The notes beneath the pieces are model-generated. The model was not told where the DNA came from. It did not search any database and saw only the letters and a program-made list of their open reading frames with translations. Both the position numbers and the translations under genes were made by a program. Positions 1-9,700 of a DNA stretch of 64,000 nucleotides are shown piece after piece. Position 1 is the stretch's first letter. The number at the start of each line of letters is the position of its first letter. The DNA comes from Aurelia coerulea (lineage: Eukaryota; Cnidaria; Scyphozoa; Semaeostomeae; Ulmaridae), in NCBI GenBank assembly GCA_039566865.1, contig CM076947.1, positions 9,741,501-9,805,500 of the forward strand, given 5' to 3'.

Positions 1-953
1 TCTTGAAACTTTAAAAATCTGTTTCTTGGCTCTCGTAGGTCCGATTTTAAAATTTTTCTTTCATTTTGATTGCCAATCATTGCTCTTTCAAATGAGCTAC
101 AGCAGGATTGCTTTTGAGAACTCTCATTTTTCGGCATTTGTTACATTTGCTGGATCACTGTGACCCGGTAGAAGAAAGTACTAGTTGCAAATGAATGCCA
201 AATCACGAAGTGGGAGGTGCAACGAAATTATGGCTTTGAAATGGGGAAGATCATAGAGCTGGTTTTCGTGCCAGTGCTGCTCAATGGAAAATTGCATCCA
301 GCGGCAAACAAAACAAAGTTTTACCACCTGGTTATGGGTGTCGTTGTGACCTGGCATGTATATTCTCCAAATTCTTATCCCCTCGTTTTCAGTATTTATT
401 TTCCCTTTGCATTTGATGAACGGTAACTGTTGGGTGCACTTCGGCCCCACGTGTTACAAGACCGCTGTTTTATGTGGCCTGGAACGAGCTTCTTAATGAA
501 TACAATAGATGCATGCAACTGGTATCATAGAGATAGCTGTGAGGTGTTTTTAAATTTCAATCCAAATTGTATTAGCATGTGTAATCTTGTGATATTTTGT
601 TGGTATGTTTATAATTCTGGTCTTAAAAGTTTAGAAATTGCCTATTGTGACTTACAATAGGGGGAGTTCTCAGGATTCCGAACATCTAGAATCCTTATTG
701 ATGCATTCATATAAAACGCTAGGTATCTTGCTTTAATCTCAATGTTATCTTATTGGTAATTCTCTATTAGATAGATATTACAAACAAAATATGACCTGTA
801 AGACATGAACACGCAACTGTCCTTAGAGCTCTGTATTTTTTACATGCCAAATAAGGCAATAATAAGGCAATATGAATTTGACTTTGCCAATGGAAGTGAA
901 TTTGACTTTGCCAATGGAAGTGTTTGTAGGAGCATATTTCAAAGCAGTACTTT
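1..953. other. No gene recognised; one short tandem duplication
   Basis: Short open frames occur on both strands but none resembles a known family, and they overlap one another without splice or codon structure. The only structure I see is a 24-bp direct tandem duplication at about 873-920 (unit beginning GAATTTGACTTTGCC). Confidence 0.4.
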
Positions 954-982
954 ATGTTTATTACAAAACTGTTTATTGCTGT

Positions 983-1240
983 GTTTTCCGACTCGCAGCT
1001 TAGGCCTATCGTAGAGCAGCAAGTTTGGTGTCCCAAAAGCTGGTACATAAACAGCACGCCAGGTAGATGTTTTAGCCATGTAGCGCAGGAGGTCAGGGAA
1101 TGCGAATTTCCCCTCAAGGAAGATCCACAGTGTGTGGTTTTACTGGCTGGCACAAATGATATGAGCAACCATTGTAACATGGAGAGGGCAGAAGCGTCCT
1201 TGTGGGAAACGCCCTTCAGACACTTGGAGAACATGATGGG
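983..1240 (+). pseudogene. SGNH/GDSL-hydrolase-like fragment
   Basis: The translated stretch has a block resembling SGNH block I (SDSQLRP) and, about 55 residues later, VVLLAGTNDM, which resembles the block containing the family's conserved GTND. This spacing and the intervening STPGRCF motif are reminiscent of SGNH-like domains found in repeated invertebrate ORFs. Only about 80 residues are present. There is no plausible start, and the reading ends at a possible donor just after 1245 (CCTG|GTATAT). I read it as an exon or fragment of a transposon-borne SGNH-like domain. The catalytic Ser is plausible in SDS, and the C-terminal Asp-His dyad is not visible. It could be a real exon of a gene whose other exons I cannot see. 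Confidence 0.4.
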
Positions 1241-1616
1241 AATGCCTGGTATATTATTTTGATCTATTTCTATATTTCTGGAAAAGCAACCATCTCAAGA
1301 ATTACTGTTACAACAGCGGGTATATTTGTGCAACAAAATTGTAGAAACAGAGAAGCACATCATATATTTATGTACGAGGAAGGGAAAGATTTGGTTAGAA
1401 ATTGAAATTTAAGGCCTTTCTCAAAGTCTTTAATAAAGGAATTGAGATTTCAAGAGGAAGGCCAGTTATTACAATAGTTTCGAGTCAATAAAAATCTACC
1501 CTCCCCAACCTTTTTGACTGATTTCGAGAAATTATAACATTGACTCTGTGAAAACTGTGGTGGACACATCAACTGAGTCATTATTACTTTACCTCACTGA
1601 GACCTGGAAATAAGCC

Positions 1617-1961
1617 ATGGACAATGGGAAATATGTGGGCATTCTACTAATAGATCTTAGAAAGGCTTTTGATACAGTCGACCACAAGATACTGCCCTTT
1701 AAATTGCAAAGTGTAGGAATTTATGGAAATACATCAAAATGGATTAAAGATTACCTTACTGAGAGAAAGCAATTTTGTGAAATAAATGATGCAGCATCAA
1801 AGCTATTGCCAGTATCATATGGAGTCCCTCAAGGATCCAATACAGGACCAAGACTATTCTCAATATATGTAGGAGACCTACCAAATTGCCTGTCAGTCGG
1901 CCGGATTCCCAAGCATCAGTCTTTACATTTTGCGAAGCACCAAAAAAGAAAACCCCAATAA
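1617..1961 (+). pseudogene. Non-LTR (LINE) reverse transcriptase fragment
   Basis: The protein contains LLIDLRKAFDTVDH, the motif of LINE reverse transcriptases that holds the first catalytic Asp, followed about 60 residues later by GVPQGSNTGPRLFSIYV, the conserved GVPQGS...P.LF block. The open frame then loses similarity after DLPN, before the YADD catalytic box, and ends at 1961. No endonuclease, RNase H or 3' tail is recognisable nearby. It is a truncated internal remnant with no coding capacity for retrotransposition. The clade (Jockey, CR1 or RTE-like) cannot be settled from this length. Confidence 0.8.
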
Positions 1962-2849
1962 GATGGGAGATTGTAAACGCTTCCTTAACTATCAATTATG
2001 AATAGTTAGTTGGTGGGTGACTTTTCCGTCCCTGACCAATTACTTGTAGAATTGCAATCGAACTTCAACTTCCCTTTCAGGTAAGTCTCATTCAATTTTT
2101 TCATTCTACTACGTAATTGGTCTACGTCACGGAGAAGTCACGTGAGATTTCAAAGATTTTGGTGCTGAGCAAGAAAACAGAATATAATGCAACATTTGAG
2201 ATTCATAACACAACATATGTCATTCCTCAATGTTAGCAAGTTCAGTAGTATTACAACCATTTGTTCAAATCAACACCCTCTTGAACAACGTTCTGGTACA
2301 ACTTTTATTGTATGGTGATAAAGACCTTTCTAGTGACGTAAATAAACATGTTCTCGAACTGACTCTAAATTTCATTCACCAAACTGGTCGGTTTGACTAA
2401 GGAAATTCTAAACCTTTGTTTTACACTTAATAATCACCAAGTCCCCTTACCTCTATTTCTTTTGCTTGTAAGTTTGTTTCACATTGGATGTTAGGCTCAT
2501 TGGGCACAAATCCATCCAAATCTGATATCGAATCTCCAATTTCACCCATTTTGTAAAAAGACCTGCTCTGCCCAAAGTTAGCCCGACATGCAAAGTGAAA
2601 CGAAACTTAGTAATTATCAGTAAAAATCGTTTATGTGTATTTTTCGTAGCCGTATATTTAATTCTAGTTTAGTTACATGTTCTCTATGTTAATGGCTGCG
2701 GAGTTGTCACGGTCTCTTGCACTCCGTGGTATCGTCCTCGTAGTTTAGTAAAGTAGCTTGTACGTAGTGTCTTAAGTAGTTCGTTCTTGTAAAATTTTAT
2801 ATTGAATATAAAAAAAAAAAAAAAAAAAAAAATGTTAGCAAGCAATTCC
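1962..2849. other. Noncoding stretch, probably 3' flank of the DIRS-like remnant
   Basis: No coding signal. A long A homopolymer lies at about 2810-2832. The stretch directly follows the 3' end of the minus-strand tyrosine recombinase frame and may include the retroelement's terminal region, but I could not identify its inverted or split repeats. Confidence 0.3.
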
Positions 2850-3575
2850 TCAATGTATAGCAAGCAATCTATTTGCAAAACTTTCTGATTTAACCAAAGG
2901 TTTATTGTAAAATTTTCTGAAAATATCAGCTCCAGACCAACCTGCAGCAGATAAAATGTCTTCAATAGGCAAATTCAATGACTTTGCAGCTGAAGTAGCA
3001 GCAGCTCGAACACTGTGAGGTTTATATACTGTAATGTCTATGCCTGACAGTCTCAGAGTTTCTTTCAACCATCTACTGACAGTTGAGGTCGTTACTGCAT
3101 TGTGTGGCTTACAAAAACTTATCAATAGTTTGGTATTACAACCACGCAATGTTTTTGTTCTAGGAATATATTCTCTCAAACAAGCAAGAACGCACAAAGG
3201 TTCTTCTGCATATGCAGCAAATTCTACCACCCCAAAATGGCTGTTAGGTCGAGTAGTTTTCAGAAGTTCTTTAATTTCAAATATGCGATACATCTGTGTA
3301 CTTAGAGACCATTCGGTTTCCCTAGGTTTAATCCTCGATTGTAAGTCAGCTTCGACATCATATGTACGGTAGTTACCCAAACATTGTGGTCAAGGCATAA
3401 GTTCCAAATAGCTTTAACAAGGTTATTAGTAAGCTTAGAATGGCAAGTGCCCATTTTATTAATGCATGCCACAACAGTGGTATTATCTACCATGAGTTTG
3501 ATTGCAAGAGAACTCATAAAAGTTTTCAATGCAAAATATATTCCACTACAAAAATATATTCCACTACAAAAATAA
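2850..3575 (-). pseudogene. DIRS-like retroelement remnant: RNase H end plus tyrosine recombinase
   Basis: Reading leftwards, the first frame (3575 to about 3370) carries LMVDNTTVVACINKMG, the RNase H segment typical of DIRS-order elements. A frameshift near 3370-3380 moves the reading to a second frame (3380-2850) that begins VEADLQSR and ends in a tyrosine recombinase C-terminus. That end shows HSVRAAATSAAK (the H-x-x-R pair) and GWSGADIFRKFYNKP (the W and the Tyr nucleophile). The order RNase H then recombinase on one strand is characteristic of DIRS retrotransposons. The reverse transcriptase part is missing: similarity stops near 3575, where the neighbouring integrase element begins. It is dead as an autonomous element. 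Confidence 0.8.
3530..3575 (+). repeat. Short tandem units (ATTCCACTACAAAAAT-like)
   Basis: Two to three tandem copies of an 18-bp unit built on ATTCCACTACAAAAAT lie at the junction between the DIRS remnant and the integrase element. Related units (ATTCCAATACAAATTTAT) lie upstream of the second integrase copy at 62.7-62.95 kb, so they probably belong to that transposon's 5' end rather than to the DIRS element. Confidence 0.5.
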
Positions 3576-3655
3576 ATTCAGCCTCGTTTCTGCTTCTAGC
3601 CTCACTTTTCGCCTTCCCGCCATATCCGCCATTTCCGTATCCAAGATAGCTCAAA

Positions 3656-4906
3656 ATGGAGGATCCTTTTCTTGCTGCAAATTATTGCCACGTTTGTGCG
3701 TCGGAAGAAGTAGGCTATCACACGTCTGAAGCATCTGATTCGTTGAAATTTTGTCCCAGATGTGGTACGCTATTGGCTTCTTACGAAGAGTCAATCATTA
3801 GACACTATTTTTCCAAGGGCTTCCAGTACAAGAGCATTATCCAGATGCTCGACAAGAGGCACGGAATAAAGATGTGCGAGAGAACGTTGAGGTCTCGTTT
3901 GTCTGCTTTTGGACTATCTCGGCGTCTTCCACAATATGAATTGAACAAAGTCCGCAACCGCATAGCACAGGAACTAGATGGACCAGGATGTATTGGGGGT
4001 TATCGCACAACCTGGCACACACTAAGAATGGAAGGTATGCAGGTTCCACGACGCATTGTTGAAGGTGTTGTTAGGGAACTGGATCCAGAAGGGTGTGAGT
4101 TGCGGCAAAGGAGACGCTTGCGAAGAAGGAAATACAGAACCCCAGGACCCAACTATGTGTGGCACCTTGATGGATATGATAAACTTAAGCCCTTTGGATT
4201 CCCAATTCATGGCTGTGTTGATGGCTGGAGTCGGAAGTTGATGTGGCTGAAAGTTGATCGGTCCAACAATAAGCCAGAAATTCCAGGGGGCTTTTTCCTC
4301 GACTGTGTCCAACAGTATGGTGGCAGTCCAGTCAGAGTAAGGAGTGATTGCGGGACTGAAAATGGCATAATTTGCGCAATGCAATGCCATTTTCAAGGAA
4401 ATGCAGATGCCCATATCTATGGGAAGTCACCAGCCAATCAGAAAATTGAGGGCTGGTGGTCCTTTTATTGCAGGAATAGATCCACATGGTGGATCAATTG
4501 TTTTAAAGATCTAATCGAGCAGGAAATTTATCATCCAGGAAATACTCTGGAAGAAGAAGCTTTATGGTTTTGCTTCTCAACTCTAATTCAAAATGATTTA
4601 GACCATGTTAAAGATCACTGGAGCAGTCATCGAATCCGAAATTCAGGTCATAACACCATTCCTGGAATACCAGATGAATTATATTACTTACCTGAAAACA
4701 ATGGTGGAGAAGATGGCTTGTTAAAAACTGTGTCAAACGAGGAAATCCAGTTAGTTGCAGACAATTTGTTACAATATAATGAAGAAGAAAATGACTACCA
4801 AGATTATTTTAACTATGTGATAGCAAACAGCTCATTCCAAATGCGAAATGACTGGAGAGAAGCTGAAGAACTATTTAAAGAGTTAGTATTAATAGGATCA
4901 TCATAA
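3656..4906 (+). CDS. Zinc-ribbon integrase-type (IS3/rve-like) DDE transposase
   Basis: An uninterrupted 416-aa frame. Residues 11-36 hold two C-x-x-C pairs (CHVC, CPRC), a zinc ribbon. Residues about 45-90 look like a helix-turn-helix. Residues 108-160 (GGYRTTWHTLRMEGMQV) resemble the IS3-type second HTH that precedes an rve catalytic core, followed by an Arg-rich stretch. The catalytic triad is D172 (WHLDGYDKL), D231 (RSDCGTENG) and E265 (NQKIEGWW), close to D35E spacing. The C-terminus is acidic. This architecture matches eukaryotic integrase-like cut-and-paste transposases (IS3EU-like, superfamily tentative). The start at 3656 is the first Met and immediately precedes the zinc ribbon. A second, frameshifted copy is at 62989-64000. 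I found no clear terminal inverted repeats around this copy; its right side is cut by the 18-kb element. Confidence 0.85.
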   Translation: MEDPFLAANYCHVCASEEVGYHTSEASDSLKFCPRCGTLLASYEESIIRHYFSKGFQYKSIIQMLDKRHGIKMCERTLRSRLSAFGLSRRLPQYELNKVRNRIAQELDGPGCIGGYRTTWHTLRMEGMQVPRRIVEGVVRELDPEGCELRQRRRLRRRKYRTPGPNYVWHLDGYDKLKPFGFPIHGCVDGWSRKLMWLKVDRSNNKPEIPGGFFLDCVQQYGGSPVRVRSDCGTENGIICAMQCHFQGNADAHIYGKSPANQKIEGWWSFYCRNRSTWWINCFKDLIEQEIYHPGNTLEEEALWFCFSTLIQNDLDHVKDHWSSHRIRNSGHNTIPGIPDELYYLPENNGGEDGLLKTVSNEEIQLVADNLLQYNEEENDYQDYFNYVIANSSFQMRNDWREAEELFKELVLIGSS

Positions 4907-5042
4907 TTGTGTCATATAGTGGTCATTTGTAAAGAAAGCTTGGTACAGAAAGATGATAGGAATTACACCATTTGGTGACACAAACATACAAGGCTCAGTA
5001 CATCAGGTTTGAATGTCCCCATAACTCCAGGGAGGGGATACT

Positions 5043-5113
5043 GCAGTTATGGGTTTGGTCGACTGAATATCTACTCCGGGTAGATTCTACTCCTGGTAGA
5101 TAGACGAGAAATT
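5043..5113 (+). repeat. Left 71-bp terminal inverted repeat
   Basis: Begins GCAGTTATGGGTTTGG and is the exact reverse complement of 23267-23337. It contains two palindromic motifs, ATCTACTCCGGGTAGAT and CTACTCCTGGTAG, which are variants of the palindrome in the internal arrays. These may be transposase or accessory-protein binding sites. Confidence 0.9.
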
Positions 5114-5307
5114 ACAACCGGTCGTTACGCAGGCGACGAGAACAGTTTTCGGCCGCATTCAAAACTGCTTCTGGCCGAGTTTCTTTCGACGACACGCAAC
5201 TCGTTACTACAAATGTTTGCCTCGTTGTGAACTGTGAGAAAAGAAAAAGCGTGCCAATCGCCATCTTCCCTAGAAACTTCAAAGTCACTACAAGAATTCG
5301 TCGTACA
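5114..5307 (+). other. Candidate 5' (untranslated) exon ending in a consensus donor
   Basis: A C-rich, coding-like stretch directly inside the left repeat ends at 5307 in ACA|GTAAGT, a consensus donor. One frame is open (containing VCLVVNCEKRKSVPIAIFP) but has no Met, and its phase does not fit the next exon at 6703. It is therefore more likely the 5'-untranslated leader of the AP-2-like gene than coding. A mirror arrangement exists at the right end (23087-23266). Confidence 0.35.
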
Positions 5308-6702
5308 GTAAGTGTACATTTTCTATCTATATTTTATATAACCTTAAGGTTCCTCCAATAATTATGGAAGCTTTTACGCTTCTCCACATAAATACGCAGG
5401 CCCATGCTGGGCCTATTTACAGGATAGGCCTATTTCTCCACCATGCTTAGTACAGTCTTCTGTGTTTTCTTCCTAGGAAGATTTAATTTTGATATGAGTG
5501 CAACAAAGAAATCAGGGCAAGTAGATACTACTTTATCTTTGCAAAATAATATTGCTTCGCATTATTTATTTCCTCTATTCAGTTTCAGTTTTCATTCATT
5601 GACAAAATATAATTAAACAAATTTTCAATACAATACATTTTAACACATTTTGAAAGGCCTCAGTGTGCTGAAAAATCGGTCTGTTTTTTTGCGTCCGTTT
5701 TTCTTCTAGTACCTATTATTTAGACACAGTATTTATTAGACTACAGTACCAAGTTTTCAATATGAATATAACGCTACCTTAATTTAAGGTACTAGGAGAA
5801 AAACGGATGCAAAAAACAGACAGATTTTTCAGAACACCTTAGTATATACTACAGTACCAAGTCCTTAATTTAAAATATATTAGAAAATATAACATGCCAC
5901 ACAAAAACAAAGCTATTTCCTTAATAACAACTTCAGTTGCTCTATACCTATTGAAGATGCCAGCCAGATATATCTCCTGCAAAGGGATACCAGTTTAATC
6001 CATGTGACGTGCATTAGAATTGTTTCAAGTGGGATCAAAATGATTAATACTATAACTAAACTGATTACTGTGATCTAGGCTGAAAGCCTGTCACAGATCT
6101 GTGTCCAATGACTTCACGCTGGACAGACCATCACATGTAACGACAACCACTCTTGAAAGAATCACCAAGCTAACACTAGATAGCCAAATGAAACATAGCA
6201 CTAACCGTAATTAACTGATTAACTAAAGTAAGGATATTTTCTGCCTTGTTGTCCTGCATGCAAAAGTTCAATCATTGCACCTTTTCATGGTGAATATGCT
6301 TGTTTCATGAAAAGGGAAGTTGAAAAACATGAAAGATAACACAATAAAAATTGGAATTCATGAGCAAGGTTTGTCTTTAAATATTATTATCTTTTATGGT
6401 AGGTATTTGTCCTAAAGACAGACCCTAAAGGCCTAAAGGTCTTATCCCAAAATGCATTTAACTTGCATGTTTAAAATATTTTATCTGACTCTAGAAGGAT
6501 ATACTGCTGGGCAAAGTTTCAATTCAATATCCACTCTTTTTTTCTTGTAGTTTATCTATTTCATCCTTTCTATGTTCCCCAAAGAAAGAACATGACCAGT
6601 ATTCCAATTGAAAACATTACTTTTTTTTTGCTAAGACCCCCCTTTCAAACTTCAACATAGTGTTTTTTATGTAATTATTTCCATGATCTTACTTCTTTGT
6701 AG
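5308..6702. other. Probable first intron of the AP-2-like gene, with a foldback at 5657-5840
   Basis: No coding signal. Arms of about 55 nt (5657-5722 and 5787-5840) can pair. Their ends read CCTCAGTGTGCT...GCGTCC, related to the hairpin at 7690-7853. The intron would end at the acceptor TTACTTCTTTGTAG before 6703. Confidence 0.4.
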
Positions 6703-6707
6703 CACTA

Positions 6708-9700
6708 ATGGAGCTCCTTGTGGATCCTTGCATATTACTGAATGCCATCAGGGGTGTATCTTTGATATCAGACATTGAAGTTTCTGTGCCAGACCTTATC
6801 CCACATTATGGGCGTTTCTGCAAAGCAAATCTTCAAAAATTGGAGAGGCTCTTTAACCCAGATGGCTTTTTGCAGTTGCAAGCAGTGGCAACAAGTGTAA
6901 AATTATCTGGAGGTGAGAAACATAGTAAAATTTTCTCAACTGTATAGAAATAAAGCATATAATTGGAATATGTACCAGCAAGACCCCAAATTATAGTCTG
7001 TATTGAAGAAAGGGAGAAACTAGATAATTGATCTGTACTGTACTTTGAAAAACATACAACTAGTTCTAGCCAGTCTTTTAGAAATTCTGTCAAATGATAC
7101 TTCTTTACTTTTATTCAAAAGAAGGTCAAGTGATTAACAAGCAGGGATGTAGGAAGCATATCAAGATTTGGGGGAGGCACAACACTTAAAGGGCACTTTT
7201 TTCACCAAGCTAGAGGCACTTTTTGAAAAGAAAAAGGGCACTTCTTTGTTTATTTCAAAATCCTGGGGGGCACAAGTGCCCCAGTTCCTACGTCTCTATT
7301 TACATGCATGTAGAAAAACAACACTCCTGCAGTTTCCTTGGAAACAATTTAAAGTAGCCAAATCCAAGTCCAATTTCAAGTGTTTGGTTACAAATGATGG
7401 AATCTGATGTATGGCAGAATAATTGAAACACAAGATACTCTGCAGGTGTAATGCAGCCTTCTGTATCAAGAGTTCTCTGGATCTTACAGACAAAGAAAAG
7501 TCACACACAAAGATAAGTTCATGCTGATGATATTTTGACTTAAAATAAGGTTTAAGGTATTGCTTAGTCCAATCAATTCAAATTTTGAAATTTTCCCCAA
7601 TAGGACCAGTGTCTACAAGGTCAGGTGGGATTAAAAGCACAAGGAAAGGTAAAGGCAAATGCTCATTATATCTGAACATTGGAAAAAGTTTGGATGCAAA
7701 AAAAGACAAGATATTTAGCACCCTGAGGCCTTTCTGACTTGTGTCTTGATCAAAGTGTGACTTACAGTTTAGTTTTGTAAGTCACACTCTGATGAAGACA
7801 CAAGTCAGAAAAGCCTCAGTGTGCTAAATATCTTGTCTTTCTTGCATCCAAACTTCTTTGAAACTGTTTATTCATACATATATGAAAATGATATTGATAT
7901 TACAGAAAATGATATTATATATTTATGTTGCTGTATATCATTTTGCAAATACACATTTGCCATTTTTATCTGACATGATTTCTTGTGCCATTATTGAATT
8001 AATAGCAGTTATATGAATTGTTCCTTGTGACCAGTTACGAAGTTTTTGAGCCTACCAAATATTGAATAGATTTTTGTATCTTTCATTGTACAGATAAAGG
8101 CAAGATGGTCAAATCTGTGAGATTTGATTGCCCTGTGGATGATGCAAACCTGGCCAGTGGGAATGATGGTAAGGCTGTTTTAACAAATCAACCATCCATT
8201 TCAAGTCAAGGAGATTTAAGATATTGATGCTTGCAAAAGATGACTGTGCAAACAAAGCAGCCTATAAAGGAAATCACACTCTGATGAGGATGGGGTTACA
8301 GCATGCATCAGTGTGTTCAAATCTATCCTTGTATTTTTGTTGTCCAAGTCTCTCTCTACATAAAGTAGGTTATACATTTTACCAGCTAGAAACTTATTTA
8401 TGTTGCAAACTCACAGCCAACCTCTGAAGGTTAGATCTGTCTGTTCCAGGGAGAGCAATGAAATATTTGCCTGCGTGCATTTTCAATTATGAGCCAAACA
8501 TAATTGCTTAATTGGTTTGGTTCTAATCATACTTTGTTGCATTCTGACAGTAAAACAATTGTTCCCATTTGTAGATTCAATGCCCATCAGTCATGCTGGT
8601 TTGAAAAGTAAGTACAGTACATTTTCAAAGTTAGTTCATGGGAGAAAATCTAAATCATAAGTGGCACACCAAATCACTCTGTAATAGAGAGTTGGGCCAG
8701 TTATATGGTCACATGCTATGTACAAGTTTCTCATAGGTAGAGCTCTTAACTGAACATCTACAGTAGCGTTCTTACATACATTACTATATTTTTTCCTGCA
8801 TAAGAAAAGTTTAGTCTTCCATATGGCTCAGTAATTCCTAAATAATGTAAAGAATTCTTGCCATGTAAAAGGCCTGTACTGTTCAGTGAATTGTTCCTGT
8901 GCAGAAATACAATACAGTAACTCTTCTGGATAATTTTGTTAATGAAATCACTGTATACTTTTCAGGGGGATTTGACCAAGTGAATCCTGAAATGCCAGCT
9001 GCAGAAGGTAATATAAACTTTCCAGACTGCCACAAATCTATTAATAAAAACTGTTATCAATTTTTGCATGAATCTATTCTGAACAATAAACCAACCTGTC
9101 AACATTGCCTCCAGTAGATACAGTAACTATTATCTATTCTTAGAAAGGTTATATATCTACCAGGAGTAGATCTAGGAGTAGATAACTACATCTATTCCGA
9201 GTAGATAAAGATCCTATATCTACTAGGAGTAGATAACTGTATCCTATTCCGAGTAGATAAAGATTCTATATCTACTAGGAGTAGATAACTATATCGATTC
9301 TGAGTAGATAAAGATTGTATATCTACTCCGAGTAGATAACTGTATCTATTCCGAGTAGATAACTATATGTCTATTCTGAGTAGATAAAGATTGTATATCT
9401 ACTCGGAGTAGATAACTATATATCTATTCTGAGTAGATAAAAATTCTATATCTACTTGGAGTAGATAACTATATCTATTATGAGTAGATAAAGATTGTAG
9501 ATCTACTCCGAGTAGATAACTGTATCTATTCCGAGTAGATAACTATATCTATTCCGAGTAGATAAAAATTCTTTATAGACTTGGAGTAGATACCTATATC
9601 TATCCTGAGTAGATAAAGATGCTAATCTACTTGGAGTAGATAACTATCTCTATTCTGAGTAGATAAAGATTCTATATCTACTAGGAGTAGATAACTATAT

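Noticed and set aside
5125..5319. 64-aa minus-strand frame next to the left TIR
   Set aside because: No family resemblance; the plus strand has a better signal (donor at 5307).
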